Source: Streptomyces sp. MJM8645 | Lineage (GTDB): Bacteria; Actinomycetota; Actinomycetes; Streptomycetales; Streptomycetaceae | Direction: 5' to 3' | Assembly: GCF_001625365.1 (NCBI RefSeq) | Contig: NZ_LJJF01000001.1 | Coordinates: forward strand, 1,550,001 to 1,614,000 | Length of the DNA: 64,000 nt | Shown: piece after piece, positions 41,559 to 53,470 of the stretch | Layout of the letters: each line of letters opens with the position of its first letter | Position numbering within the stretch: the first letter of the stretch is position 1 | The notes under the pieces: model-generated | What the model was told of the DNA's origin: nothing | Database searches by the model: none | Seen by the model: only the letters and a program-made list of their open reading frames with translations | Program-made: the position numbers and the translations under genes

Positions 41559-42260
41559 TCACACCCGCGAAGTGACCAGCGAGCGCAGCAGTTCAAGATC
41601 GACCTGCTCCAGCGAGGAGCGCACCAGCCGCCCCGGGGCCGGCTCGATCGGCGCCACCGAGGGCACCGCGATGACCGGGCAGCCCGCCGCCTCGGCCGCC
41701 CGCACCCCGGTCGGCGCGTCCTCGACCACCACGCAGCGGGCCGGGTCCGCGCCCAGCCGCCGGGCCGCCTCCAGGTACGGGTCCGGGTGCGGCTTGGTGC
41801 GCGGCACCTCGTCCCCCGCGACCGTGAAGGCGAAGTGGTGGGAGCCCAGCGAGCGCAGCACGATGTCCACCACGTGCCGGTGCGAGGCGGTCACCAGGAC
41901 GGCCGGAATCCCGTGTGCGGCCAGGGTGTTGAGGAGGCGTTCGGCGCCCGGCATGAGCGGCACGCCGCCCGCCAGCAGGTCGACGAAGCGCTGGTTGATC
42001 AGCACCGTCAGGTCCGCCGGGGCGAGGTCCACCCCGGTGGTGCCGACCAGGTAGTCGATCACCCGCGTCATCGGACCGCCGACCACCTGGGCCCGGTCCT
42101 CGTCGGTCAGCGCGTGGCCCAGCTCGGCGAACAGGGTGACCTCGGCCTGCCACCAGAAGTCCTCGGTGTCCACCAGCGTCCCGTCCATGTCCAGCAGCAC
42201 CGCCTGCAGGCCGCGGCCGTCCCCGCGGTCGAGGATCCGGGCGGCGGTGGAGGTGGTCAT
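41559..42260 (-). CDS. HAD-superfamily hydrolase (beta-phosphoglucomutase/phosphatase-like)
   Basis: HAD hydrolase subfamily IA of 233 residues. Motif I is VLLDMDGTLVDTEDFWW (nucleophile and acid-base Asp), motif II VLVTASHR, motif III Lys in VPRTKPHPDPYLEAA and motif IV VVVEDAPTGVRAAEAAG. A helical C1 cap lies between motifs I and II. Substrate is probably a sugar phosphate; it cannot be defined from sequence. ATG at 42260 with GGAAGGA upstream. It follows metH by 154 bp containing the metH terminator. Confidence 0.9.
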   Translation of the reverse strand: MTTSTAARILDRGDGRGLQAVLLDMDGTLVDTEDFWWQAEVTLFAELGHALTDEDRAQVVGGPMTRVIDYLVGTTGVDLAPADLTVLINQRFVDLLAGGVPLMPGAERLLNTLAAHGIPAVLVTASHRHVVDIVLRSLGSHHFAFTVAGDEVPRTKPHPDPYLEAARRLGADPARCVVVEDAPTGVRAAEAAGCPVIAVPSVAPIEPAPGRLVRSSLEQVDLELLRSLVTSRV

Positions 42261-42319
42261 GGCGGGAGTCCTTCCGTCGGTACCCCCCGGGCGCGTTCGA
42301 GCACCCCCCGGGGATGGCG

Positions 42320-42351
42320 CGGGCCGGCCCGCTGGTGAGCGGACCGGCCCG
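42320..42351 (-). terminator. Terminator of metH
   Basis: CGGGCCGG/CCGGCCCG (8 bp), one C-A mismatch, CCGCT/AGCGG (5 bp) and a GGTG loop. It lies 63 bases after the metH stop. Its layout is nearly identical to the trmI terminator. Confidence 0.75.
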
Positions 42352-42414
42352 TTCAGGATCATCCAGGATACGCCCGGTTCGCCCGAAAAGAGCGAACGGA
42401 ACGAGGCGCCCGGG

Positions 42415-45921
<3,507 letters not shown>

Positions 45922-45954
45922 GGGGCTTCTCCCTGGTGCGACGGCTGTCGGCTT

Positions 45955-45980
45955 TGCGGGCCCGCTTACTCGGGCCCGCA
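45955..45980 (-). promoter_or_regulatory. Perfect hairpin in the metH leader
   Basis: TGCGGGCCCG and CGGGCCCGCA (10-bp arms) flank CTTACT, 33 bp before the metH start. A second dyad, GCGGTCG/CGACCGC, lies at about 46015-46048. These may be an operator pair or a leader structure in the 143-bp divergent promoter. Confidence 0.45.
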
Positions 45981-46064
45981 CGTGGCCAGGGTATCCGGCC
46001 CGCGCCCCGGCCTGCGGTCGCATTCCGTATCCTGAGCGTTCGACCGCAAGGGGGGAGCAACCGC

Positions 46065-47156
46065 GTGGGCCGATTCCCGACCGTCGCGCGACGCGTCACG
46101 GGGGCCCTGGCGGCCCCGTTCCGGGCGTTGCGCAAGCGCTGGCGGAGCTGGTCCTGGTGGCGCCGGGCGCTGCTGGCACTGGGCCTCGCGGCGGCCGTAC
46201 CGGCGGCCGCGCTCGGCTCCGCCTTCGTCGCGATCCGCTTGCACTACACCGGCGACCCGTCCGCCGAGGCCCGCACCCGCGGCCGGGACGCGCTCTGGCT
46301 CGGCCACGCCTGGGTGGACGGCCGCAAGGGTGAGGCCGACGTCGCCGCGCTGGTGCGGCAGCTGGCCGGCACCGGCGTCCGCGACCTGTACGTGCACACC
46401 GGCCCACTGGAACACGACGGCTCGCTGCCGCCCGCCGTCCACCCCCGGGGCCGCTGGTTCACCGACGCGGTGCACCGGGCGCTGCCGGACGTCCGGGTGC
46501 AGAGCTGGCTGGGCGACGAGGTCAAGCCGGAGAAGGACGCCCTGGACCTGGAGGACGCCCCCACCCGGGACCGGGTCACCGCCTCCGCCCGGCAGGTCCT
46601 GGACCTCGGCTTCGACGGCGTGCACTTCGACATGGAGCCGATCCGGCCCGGCAGCGCCGGCTGGCTGGCCCTGCTCGACCAGGTCCGCCCGGTCACGGCC
46701 GGGCGCGGCGCGGCGCTCTCGGTGGCGGTCCCGCAGCTCGACCCGGTGCCCGGCCTGCACACCGCCGGGATCCTGCTCACCGACCACGGCAAGTGGTGGG
46801 ACCAGGCGTACTTCACCGAGACCGCCCGCCGGGTCGACCAGGTCGCCGTGATGGCGTACGACACCAGCATGCCGACCGAGCCGCTGTTCGGCGGCTACGT
46901 CGCCCTGCAGACCGAACTGGCGCTGGAGGCCACCCCGGCCGGGGTGGACCTGCTGATCGGCCTGCCGTTCTTCTGGGACGACCGGCACGGCCATCGGGGT
47001 GACGCCGAGACCGTGCCGGCCGCCGTCCGGGGCGTCCGGCTGGGCCTGGGCCGCCAGGACCCGGGGCGGCGGAACTTCGGCGTCGCGCTGTACGTGGACT
47101 TCGCCGCCACCCCGGAGCACTGGGCGGCGTACCGGCGCGGGTGGGTGGACGCCTGA
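46065..47156 (+). CDS. Membrane-anchored GH18-like TIM-barrel protein
   Basis: A 363-residue protein: basic N-terminus, one membrane helix (residues about 35-57, ALLALGLAAAVPAAALGSAF), then an extracytoplasmic TIM barrel. The sequence GFDGVHFDMEPIRPG, with Glu191, mirrors the DxxDxE catalytic motif of glycoside hydrolase family 18 (here DGVHFDME). Barrel strands around LYVHTGPLEHDGSLP and VAVMAYDTSMP (YDT is typical near the active site) support this. It may hydrolyse a cell-wall or extracellular glycan, or bind it. GTG at 46065, with GGGGGAG upstream. It lies divergent from metH. Confidence 0.78.
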   Translation: MGRFPTVARRVTGALAAPFRALRKRWRSWSWWRRALLALGLAAAVPAAALGSAFVAIRLHYTGDPSAEARTRGRDALWLGHAWVDGRKGEADVAALVRQLAGTGVRDLYVHTGPLEHDGSLPPAVHPRGRWFTDAVHRALPDVRVQSWLGDEVKPEKDALDLEDAPTRDRVTASARQVLDLGFDGVHFDMEPIRPGSAGWLALLDQVRPVTAGRGAALSVAVPQLDPVPGLHTAGILLTDHGKWWDQAYFTETARRVDQVAVMAYDTSMPTEPLFGGYVALQTELALEATPAGVDLLIGLPFFWDDRHGHRGDAETVPAAVRGVRLGLGRQDPGRRNFGVALYVDFAATPEHWAAYRRGWVDA

Positions 47157-47526
47157 GGGGTTCCGGCGGCGAGTGCGGGACCGGCGTGCGCGGAAAGGGT
47201 GCGTACGGGAAGGGTGTGCGCGGGAAGGGCTCGTCGTCGCGCCGCGTCGCCGTCCGGACACCGTCCGCGCCCGCTCCGAGCCACCTGACGCCCCGTCAGC
47301 CGAGGCGGTCCGGATATCCGCTGGATCGGGGCGGCACGCTCCCCCAGACTGTCCCGGTGCCCGGCCGCGGTGCGCATCAAAGCCCGTAGGCTGGGCAGGT
47401 AGGGACCATGGGGCGAGGCGTTCCATGGGTGACGAGAGGTTCGACAGTCGGCAGCCGACCCGTCGGCGCCCCGGCAGGCCAGCCGAGGCGGCGCAGGTTC
47501 GACCGCCGACCGGAGGGAGACGCTGG
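47157..47526. other. Intergenic region before parJ with degenerate 15-bp tandem repeats
   Basis: About 370 bp. Bases 47186-47229 hold three degenerate copies of a GTGCGCGGGAAGGG-like unit. The rest is unremarkable GC-rich sequence. An ATG at 47425 is in frame with parJ but lacks a ribosome site and reads into a low-complexity Arg/Pro leader. Confidence 0.6.
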
Positions 47527-48477
47527 GTGATCGAGCTGGAAGATGTTCCCGAGTTGATCGACCCGGTGATGGTCTGCGCTTTCGAGGGCTGGAACGACGC
47601 GGGCGACGCCGCCTCCGCGGCTCTGGCACATCTGGACGACACCTGGGGCGGCAAGGTGATCGCCGCCCTGGACGCGGAGGACTACTACGACTTCCAGGTC
47701 AACCGGCCCACGGTCTGGCTGGACGGCGGCATCCGCCGGATCACCTGGCCGACCACCAGGCTCTCGGTGATCCGGGTGACCGAGCCGACCACCCGGGACG
47801 TCGTCCTGGTGCGCGGCATCGAGCCGAGCATGCGCTGGCGCTCGTTCTGCAACGAGCTGCTCGGCTTCGCGCACGAGCTCGGCATCGAGCTGGTGGTGAT
47901 CCTGGGCGCGCTGCTCGGCGACACCCCGCACAGCCGCCCGGTGCCGGTCAGCGGGGTCACCTCCGACCCGGAGCTGGCCCGCCGGCTGGACCTGGAGGAG
48001 AGCCGCTACGAGGGCCCGACCGGCATCGTCGGGGTGCTCCAGGAGGCCTGCACGCACGCCGGAGTCCCGGCCGTGACGCTCTGGGCGGCCGTGCCGCACT
48101 ACGTCGCGCAGCCGCCGAACCCCAAGGCGACGCTGGCCCTGGTCAACAAGCTGGAGGACCTGCTCGACCTGCGCATCCCGCCGGGCGAGCTCGGCGAGGA
48201 CGCCCGGGCCTGGCAGCTGGGCGTGGACCAGCTGGCCGCCGAGGACAGCGAGGTGGCCGAGTACGTCCAGCAGTTGGAGGAGGCGCAGGACACCGCGGAG
48301 CTGCCGGAGGCCTCCGGCGACGCGATCGCCCGCGAGTTCGAGCGCTACCTGCGCCGCCGGGAGAACGTCGGGCCGACCGGCGAGAAGCCGGTGGCCGGGC
48401 ACGCCACGGCGGAGCGGCCGGCCGAGCCGGAGGCCCCGGGCGCGGCCCGGGAGAGCCAGGACGGCGACGAGGAGTAG
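47527..48477 (+). CDS. parJ: PAC2-family protein, ParJ orthologue
   Basis: Proteasome assembly chaperone 2 (PAC2) family protein of 316 residues. In Streptomyces coelicolor the orthologue beside mshC is ParJ, which interacts with ParA and influences chromosome segregation during sporulation. Features: VIELEDVPELIDPVMVCAFE, GWNDAGDAASAALAHL, VVLVRGIEPSMRWRSF, VVILGALLGDTPHSRPV and PPNPKATLALVNKLEDLL. GTG at 47527 has GGGAGA six bases upstream and gives the usual N-terminus. It converges on mshC across a terminator. About 13 kb from the proteasome genes, but no functional link is implied. Confidence 0.88.
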   Translation: MIELEDVPELIDPVMVCAFEGWNDAGDAASAALAHLDDTWGGKVIAALDAEDYYDFQVNRPTVWLDGGIRRITWPTTRLSVIRVTEPTTRDVVLVRGIEPSMRWRSFCNELLGFAHELGIELVVILGALLGDTPHSRPVPVSGVTSDPELARRLDLEESRYEGPTGIVGVLQEACTHAGVPAVTLWAAVPHYVAQPPNPKATLALVNKLEDLLDLRIPPGELGEDARAWQLGVDQLAAEDSEVAEYVQQLEEAQDTAELPEASGDAIAREFERYLRRRENVGPTGEKPVAGHATAERPAEPEAPGAARESQDGDEE

Positions 48478-48504
48478 CCGCCGCCCCGGGGCCCGCCCCG
48501 GACA

Positions 48505-48551
48505 ACGCCGAAGGGGCGTCAGGACACCTGGTCCGGACGCCCCTTCGGCGT
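48505..48551. terminator. Bidirectional terminator between parJ and mshC
   Basis: Arms 48505-48520 and 48536-48551 are 16-bp perfect complements; GGAC/GTCC pairing continues inside the loop. It sits 28 bases after the parJ stop and 15 bases after the mshC stop. Confidence 0.88.
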
Positions 48552-48565
48552 GTTGAGGGAGGACT

Positions 48566-49795
48566 CTAGAGCGCGACGCCCAGCAGGGCGTCCACGGTGC
48601 GGCTGACCAGGCCGGGCGCACCCATGTCGGCGCCGCCCCCGGCCTCCTGCCGCTCGGCCCAGCGGTCGACGGCGGCCAGCGCGGCGGGCGCGTCCAGGTC
48701 GTCCGCGAGCGCCGTACGGACCTCGCCGAGCAGCTGCTCGGCGGCCGGGCCGTCCGGCCGGGAGACTGCGGCCCGCCAGCGGGCGAGGCGCTCGACGGCC
48801 TCGTCCAGGGTCGCCTTGGTCCACTCCCAGTCCTCGCGGTAGTGGTGCGCGAGCAGCGCCAGGCGGATCGCCGCCGGGTCGACGCCCTCGCGGCGCAGCG
48901 CCGAGACGAAGACCAGGTTGCCGCGGGACTTGGACATCTTGTGGCCGTCCAGGCCGACCATGCCGGCGTGCACGTACGCCTTGGCGTACGGGTGGGCGCC
49001 GGTGGCGACCTGGGCGTGCGAGGCGCCCATCTCGTGGTGCGGGAAGGAGAGGTCGCTGCCGCCGCCCTGGATGTCGAAGGACATGCCGAGGTACTGCAGC
49101 GCGATGGCGACGCACTCGATGTGCCAGCCGGGGCGGCCGTGGCCGAGTTCGGTCTCCCAGGCGGGCTCGCCCGGGCGGGCGGCGAGCCAGAGCAGGGCGT
49201 CCAGTGGGTGGCGCTTGCCCGGGCGGTCCGGGTCTCCGCCGCGCTCGGCGAAGACCGGGCGCATGGCCTCCTGGTCGAGGCCGGAGACCTGGCCGAAGCG
49301 GGGGTCGGACTCGACCGAGAAGTAGATGTCGCCGTCCACCTGGTAGGCGGCGCCGCTGGCGAGCAGCTTCTGGACCAGCGGGACGATCCACGGGATCGAC
49401 TCGACGGCGCCGATGTAGTGGGCCGGCGGGAGCAGCCGCAGGGCGGTCATGTCCTCGCGGAACAGGGCCGTCTCGCGCTCGGCGAGGGCCACCCAGTCCT
49501 GACCGGTCTCGACCGCCCGGGCCAGCAGCGGGTCGTCCACGTCGGTGACGTTCTGGACGTACAGGACGTCGTGGCCGGCGTCCTTCCACACGCGCTGCAC
49601 CAGGTCGAAGGCGTTGTAGGTGGCGGCGTGGCCCATGTGGGTCGCGTCGTAGGGGGTGATGCCGCAGACGTAGATCCGGGCAGTGCCGTCCTGCGGCACG
49701 ACCTCGCGGACCGTGCCCGCTGCGGTGTCGAAGATACGGAGGGGGAGCCCCTGACCAGGCAGGGCGGGAACCTCGGAGGCGGGCCAGGCATGCAT
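48566..49795 (-). CDS. mshC: Cysteine:GlcN-Ins ligase MshC (mycothiol synthesis)
   Basis: ATP-dependent ligase joining cysteine to 1-D-myo-inositol 2-amino-2-deoxyglucopyranoside, the third step of mycothiol synthesis. It is a cysteinyl-tRNA synthetase-like protein of 409 residues without the tRNA-binding end. Zinc ligands are Cys in [14 protein letters not shown], Cys in [11 protein letters not shown] and His in [11 protein letters not shown]; the ATP motifs are THMGHAATY (HIGH-like) and KMSKSRGN. The ATG at 49795 gives [14 protein letters not shown], the normal N-terminus. It shares a bidirectional terminator with parJ. Confidence 0.96.
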   Translation of the reverse strand: MHAWPASEVPALPGQGLPLRIFDTAAGTVREVVPQDGTARIYVCGITPYDATHMGHAATYNAFDLVQRVWKDAGHDVLYVQNVTDVDDPLLARAVETGQDWVALAERETALFREDMTALRLLPPAHYIGAVESIPWIVPLVQKLLASGAAYQVDGDIYFSVESDPRFGQVSGLDQEAMRPVFAERGGDPDRPGKRHPLDALLWLAARPGEPAWETELGHGRPGWHIECVAIALQYLGMSFDIQGGGSDLSFPHHEMGASHAQVATGAHPYAKAYVHAGMVGLDGHKMSKSRGNLVFVSALRREGVDPAAIRLALLAHHYREDWEWTKATLDEAVERLARWRAAVSRPDGPAAEQLLGEVRTALADDLDAPAALAAVDRWAERQEAGGGADMGAPGLVSRTVDALLGVAL

Positions 49796-49927
49796 GGAAC
49801 CGACTTTAACCTTGCGAACATTTGAAAGCCTAACCAGTACACAAGATCGACTGGATTCGCTTCCTGTCGTTGCCGGACCGCTTCCCGACTGATAAGGAGC
49901 GGACCTTGACGGGCCCGGCGTTGTTTC

Positions 49928-50004
49928 GGGCAGGAATGCGGCAGGCTTCGGGCGGGCATTGGGCAGGCGTCGAGCAGGCGTTGGGCAGGCGTTGGGCAGG
50001 CTTT
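49928..50004. repeat. Seven tandem 11-bp repeats (GGGCAGGCGTT type)
   Basis: Seven contiguous 11-bp units from 49928 to 50004; the last four differ from GGGCAGGCGTT by at most two bases, the first three are more degenerate. It lies between the mshC promoter side and the dioxygenase terminator. Eleven base pairs is one helical turn. No gene function is apparent. Confidence 0.85.
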
Positions 50005-50017
50005 CGGACACGGTTGA

Positions 50018-50049
50018 GCGCCCGGTCGACCCTGCCGCCGACCGGGCGC
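50018..50049 (-). terminator. Terminator of the intradiol dioxygenase gene
   Basis: GCGCCCGGTCG (50018-50028) and CGACCGGGCGC (50039-50049) are perfect 11-bp arms with a 10-base loop, starting 30 bases after the stop. Confidence 0.75.
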
Positions 50050-50079
50050 CCGGCACCCCGGGGAACGCGGCCGGAGCCG

Positions 50080-50919
50080 CTACGACCGCTGCCAGAGGGC
50101 CGGCACGTTCGGCGGCTCCCAGCCCACCATGGCGGTGTGCGCCTGGAGGCAGAGGTAGGAGGCGCCGGAGTAGGTGACGCGGTCGCCCGCGTTGTAGGAG
50201 GCTCCCGGCTTCCAACTGCCGCTCGGCGGCGTGGGCGTTCCGGTGGGGGTTCCGGTCGGGGTGGCGGTGGGGGTCGGGCTCGGCGTGCCCGGGGTCTGCG
50301 GCACGTCCAGGACGAAGTCGTAACTGCCCTCACGGCCCGGGCCGTTCTGGCGGACGTTCATCAGCAGCCGGGCGTCGTAGATGGTGTCCGTGCTGTTGCG
50401 CGGCTCGCCGGGGAAGTAGAGCTGGGTGGTGAGCACCGGGCGGCCGGGCGCCTGGAGCTTGACGTGGAGGTGCCGGGTGCGGCCCGGGTAGAGGCCGGGG
50501 ACAATCGTGTCCAGCTTGAAGGCGCCGTTCGCGTCGGTGAACTGGTGGCCGCGGAAGGTGAAGCCGGCGTTGTCGTAGGCGCCGTTGTCGTCGGCCTGCC
50601 AGAAGTCCAGCAGGACGCCGGAGATCGGTCGGCAGGCGCGGCCGAAGACGTAGCCGCTGACGGTCAGCCGGGTGCCGGGGCCGTCGTTGACCATGGAGCT
50701 GCGCAGTGGGGAGTTGGGCTTGAAGTAGGGGCCCTCGGTCTGCTCGATGGTGGGGTCGTCGCCGTCGTGGCACTCGGGGGTGAGGCCGAGGGGCCGGCCG
50801 GTGCCGGCCTGCTCACGGGCCAGCGCGACGCCGCCGCCGACCAGCAGCGGGGCGGCGCCGAGCGCGGCAGCGGCCTTCAGGACGGTCTTGCGGCTGATCA
50901 TGCCGTCGGGCGTGGGCAT
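50080..50919 (-). CDS. Secreted intradiol ring-cleavage dioxygenase with CBM5/12-like tail
   Basis: Exported non-heme Fe(III) dioxygenase that cleaves catechol-type rings. A signal segment ([20 protein letters not shown]) precedes the catalytic domain. Predicted iron ligands are Tyr115 ([13 protein letters not shown]), Tyr144, His150 and His152 ([14 protein letters not shown]). A Pro/Thr linker ([17 protein letters not shown]) leads to a C-terminal module of about 45 residues ([20 protein letters not shown]) of the chitin/cellulose-binding CBM5/12 kind. The same layout is known in SACTE_2871 of Streptomyces sp. SirexAA-E, an enzyme acting on lignin-related aromatics. ATG at 50919 follows AAGGAGAGG. 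The AraC regulator gene upstream in the same orientation may control it. Confidence 0.88.
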   Translation of the reverse strand: MPTPDGMISRKTVLKAAAALGAAPLLVGGGVALAREQAGTGRPLGLTPECHDGDDPTIEQTEGPYFKPNSPLRSSMVNDGPGTRLTVSGYVFGRACRPISGVLLDFWQADDNGAYDNAGFTFRGHQFTDANGAFKLDTIVPGLYPGRTRHLHVKLQAPGRPVLTTQLYFPGEPRNSTDTIYDARLLMNVRQNGPGREGSYDFVLDVPQTPGTPSPTPTATPTGTPTGTPTPPSGSWKPGASYNAGDRVTYSGASYLCLQAHTAMVGWEPPNVPALWQRS

Positions 50920-51022
50920 ACGCCCTCTCCTTCGGGTGGGGGGTGGATGTGGGGGGGCGGCCCTTGCCATGGTGGGGGCATGACAAGGGCCGAACCGGCC
51001 GCCCGTCCGCGCGCGCCGGACC

Positions 51023-51036
51023 GGCCACCGGTGGCC
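51023..51036. promoter_or_regulatory. Perfect palindrome between araC-type gene and dioxygenase
   Basis: GGCCACCGGTGGCC, 11 bases after the regulator stop and about 104 bp before the dioxygenase start. Candidate operator or weak terminator. Confidence 0.35.
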
Positions 51037-51046
51037 ACCAGCAAAG

Positions 51047-51976
51047 CTACGGGCCGTCCGGGGCAGCCGCGATGGACGCGATCCGGGGATCGTGGTGATT
51101 TCCGTCGACCCGGGCCCGGAACTCCCCCGGCGTCATCCCGGTCTCCCGCCGGAAGAAGCGGCAGAAGTAGGCCGGGTCGGCGAAGCCCGCCTCCTTCGCG
51201 ACCTGACGAATCGTCAAATCCGTGCACGCCAGCAACCGTTTGGCCTCCAGGGTCTGCTGGCGGCGGATCAGCCCGCCCGGGGTGCGACCGGTGGCCTGCT
51301 TGACCAGGGTCTGCAAGTGGCCCGGCGAGACGCCGAGTTCCTGCGCGCTGGACGCCACCGAGTGCCGCACCCCGCCCGGACCGGCGATCAACCGGGTGAA
51401 GGCGGAGGCCACTTCGGTCGGGCGGCCGGGCGGCGACGGCCGCTCCCCCGGCCGGGCGGCGCGCAGCGCCCGGACGATCAGGATGTGCAGACTGGCCCGC
51501 AGCACGCCCTGGTAGCCGGGCTGCCTGGAGCGGTACTCGTGTTCCATGTCGGCGAGCAACGCGCCGACCGGCCCGGCCTGTTCACCGAGTCCGAGCGCGG
51601 GGCGGGTGGCCAGGGTGCGCAGCGCGGCAAGGTCCTGCGGGTTCCGGAGCAGGAAGTCCTCGTTGAACAGGACGACCTGGCCGGTGAGTTCGTCCGCGTC
51701 CGACCAGTAGTGCACCTGGCCGGGCGTGATCACGCACAACTGCGGTGGCGCCAGCGGCCGGTGGACCAGGTCCAGGACGTGGGCGCCGCGGCCGCCGGTG
51801 ACGTGGACGATCTCGTAGAACGAGTGCCGGTGCGGGAAGCCCGCCCGGGACAGCGGGCCGATCGTGTCGAAGCTCCCGATGGCGAACGGGAGCAGGTGCG
51901 GCAGCGGGACCTGGAGCCGGTGCAGCGGCAGGTCCGGCGTGGTACGGGGGGTGGGGGTGGTCCGTAACGCGTCCAT
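51047..51976 (-). CDS. AraC-family transcriptional regulator with cupin sensor domain
   Basis: A 309-residue regulator: N-terminal cupin (FPHRHSFYEIVHVTGGRGAH, LCVITPGQVHYWSDADELTG) and C-terminal double HTH (SAQELGVSPGHLQTLVKQAT and TIRQVAKEAGFADPAYFCRF, ending FFRRETGMTPGEFRARV). The His-rich cupin start could bind a metal or small ligand. It lies 127 bp upstream of the dioxygenase gene in the same direction and probably regulates it in response to an aromatic or carbohydrate signal. A perfect 14-bp palindrome, GGCCACCGGTGGCC (51023-51036), lies between the two and could be an operator or hairpin. Confidence 0.88.
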   Translation of the reverse strand: MDALRTTPTPRTTPDLPLHRLQVPLPHLLPFAIGSFDTIGPLSRAGFPHRHSFYEIVHVTGGRGAHVLDLVHRPLAPPQLCVITPGQVHYWSDADELTGQVVLFNEDFLLRNPQDLAALRTLATRPALGLGEQAGPVGALLADMEHEYRSRQPGYQGVLRASLHILIVRALRAARPGERPSPPGRPTEVASAFTRLIAGPGGVRHSVASSAQELGVSPGHLQTLVKQATGRTPGGLIRRQQTLEAKRLLACTDLTIRQVAKEAGFADPAYFCRFFRRETGMTPGEFRARVDGNHHDPRIASIAAAPDGP

Positions 51977-52049
51977 CGGAGCAGTGTGCTGCCGGTTCGC
52001 GGACAGGTCCAGACCATCAGCCGGCCCGAACCGGTCCGCGGGATACGTC

Positions 52050-52922
52050 CTAGACCGGGGGCCAGGGGATCGAGGGCCAGTCCTCGGAGGGCAGCGGGTG
52101 CCGACCGGTGCGGCGCAGCCCGGCCACCCGGGCGCGGGTCGCCTCCAGTTCGGCGGCGGTCAGGTGCGGGGCGAGGCGCGCGGCCAGCTCGCCGTCCAGC
52201 CGCTCGGCGAGCCGGGTCAGCACCTCCAGCGCCTCGGCGGGCAGCGGCTCGCCGGCCCAGCCCCAGAGCAGGGTGCGCAGCTTGCCCTCGGTGTTGAAGG
52301 TGACGCCGTGGTCGATGCCGTAGACCCGGCCGTCGGCGGCCGGGATCAGGTGGCCGCCCTTGCGGTCGGCGTTGTTGAGCACCGCGTCCAGCACGGCGAG
52401 CCGGCGCAGCCGCTGGTCGTCGTGGTGCACCAGCAGCGCGGTGCGTCCCCCGCCGACCTCGGCCCGCACGATCGGCAGCCAGCCGTGCTCCGGGCCGCGC
52501 GGGTCCTGGAGGGCCAGCAGCGGCTCGGCCTGCGGATCCGGCTCGACCCACAGCTGCACCATCCCGGGCCCGTGCGGCCCGTCGCGCAGCACGGTCGGCG
52601 GCACCAGCGCCCAGCCGGTCGCGGCCGACACCTCGTACGCGGCGACCTCGCGGCCGGCCAGCGTGCCGTCCGGGAAGTCCCACAGCGGGCGCTCCCCGGC
52701 GACCGGCTTGTAGACGGCCTGCGCGCTCAGCGAACCGTGCGTGGCGGTGCAGTACAGCGCGGCGTTGGACGCCTCGGTGAGGCGCCCGTGCACCGTCAAC
52801 TCGCCCTCGCGCAGCAGCTCCAACGCAGTGGGCACGTCGGCGGCAAGGGCGGCGGCGGCCGCCGGGTCCGCCTGGGGTGGGGTCTCGGTGTTCAGCGCCG
52901 GTAGCCGTTCGCGCGCGGGCAC
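52050..52922 (-). CDS. SCO1664-family protein (phosphoinositide-kinase-like fold)
   Basis: A 290-residue member of a family largely confined to actinobacteria with distant similarity to PI3/4 kinases. Kinase-like elements: QAVYKPVAGERPLWDFPDG (Lys in the position of the ATP-binding Lys), the loop LDAVLNNADRKGGHLI (DxxxxNxDR, catalytic-loop-like) and YGIDHGVTFN (DHG in place of DFG). Substrate and function are unknown. The GTG at 52922 overlaps the end of the DUF3090 gene by 31 bp with AGGG upstream. It forms an operon with DUF3090 and a histidine phosphatase gene, an arrangement conserved near mshC in streptomycetes. Confidence 0.85.
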   Translation of the reverse strand: MPARERLPALNTETPPQADPAAAAALAADVPTALELLREGELTVHGRLTEASNAALYCTATHGSLSAQAVYKPVAGERPLWDFPDGTLAGREVAAYEVSAATGWALVPPTVLRDGPHGPGMVQLWVEPDPQAEPLLALQDPRGPEHGWLPIVRAEVGGGRTALLVHHDDQRLRRLAVLDAVLNNADRKGGHLIPAADGRVYGIDHGVTFNTEGKLRTLLWGWAGEPLPAEALEVLTRLAERLDGELAARLAPHLTAAELEATRARVAGLRRTGRHPLPSEDWPSIPWPPV

Positions 52923-53470
52923 AGGTGGCCCTCCGGGTCGAGCGGCAGGTTGCAGAACGGGCAGGGCTTGCGGCCGGCCGAGACCAGGTCCAGCGCCCGC
53001 TTGGCGAACACCCGGGCCATCGCGCCGGACAGCCGCACCCGCAGCATGTCCGGACCGTTGTCGTCGTCCTCGAAGACCGCCGCGGCGCTGTCCTCGTCCT
53101 CGCCGTCCTCCTCCGCCTCGATCAGCGCCTGCGCCTCGACCACCAGGCAGCCGTCCACGCTGTCCCAGGCCAGGGCCATGGTGCCGACCCGGAACTCCTG
53201 CTCCAGCGGCAGGTCCAGCGGCGCGGTGTCGAGCAGGTCCTGCGGGGCGGCGGCCGGGATGGAGACGTCGCCGCCGCTGCGCCGCAGCGCCTCGTCCAGG
53301 ACCTCCTCGATCCGCTCGGCGAGCGCCGCCACCTGGGTCTTCTCCAACAGGACGCTGGTGATCCGGCCCCGGGCACTGGCCTGGAGGTAGAACGCCCGGG
53401 CGCCGGGCTGGCCGACGGTGCCGGCCACGAACCGTTCGGGCTGGTCGTAGAAGAAGACCTGACGGGGCAC
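52892..53470 (-). CDS. DUF3090 family protein with C-terminal zinc ribbon
   Basis: A 192-residue conserved actinobacterial protein of unknown function. The N-terminus VPRQVFFYDQPERFVAGTVG matches family starts, then LLEKTQVAALAERIEEVLDE, an acidic insert (EAEEDGEDEDSAAAVFEDDD), and the C-terminal CPFCNLPLDPEGHLCPRANG, a likely zinc ribbon with three Cys and possibly a His. GTG at 53470 follows GGAG by seven bases; the frame could extend 12 codons upstream. It overlaps the kinase-like gene by 31 bp, a sign of obligate coupling. Confidence 0.87.
   Translation of the reverse strand: MPRQVFFYDQPERFVAGTVGQPGARAFYLQASARGRITSVLLEKTQVAALAERIEEVLDEALRRSGGDVSIPAAAPQDLLDTAPLDLPLEQEFRVGTMALAWDSVDGCLVVEAQALIEAEEDGEDEDSAAAVFEDDDNGPDMLRVRLSGAMARVFAKRALDLVSAGRKPCPFCNLPLDPEGHLCPRANGYRR

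Noticed and set aside
45922-46062. Possible cobalamin, SAM or SAH riboswitch in front of metH
   Set aside because: No conserved core of those riboswitches could be matched on the minus strand; only hairpins are present.
49928-50004. CRISPR-like array
   Set aside because: Units are contiguous 11-mers without spacers, and no cas genes are near.
50863-50919. Twin-arginine signal peptide on the intradiol dioxygenase
   Set aside because: The region has SRKTVLK, an Arg-Lys pair instead of two arginines. Tat export is possible but not supported by the standard motif, so I call it only a signal segment.
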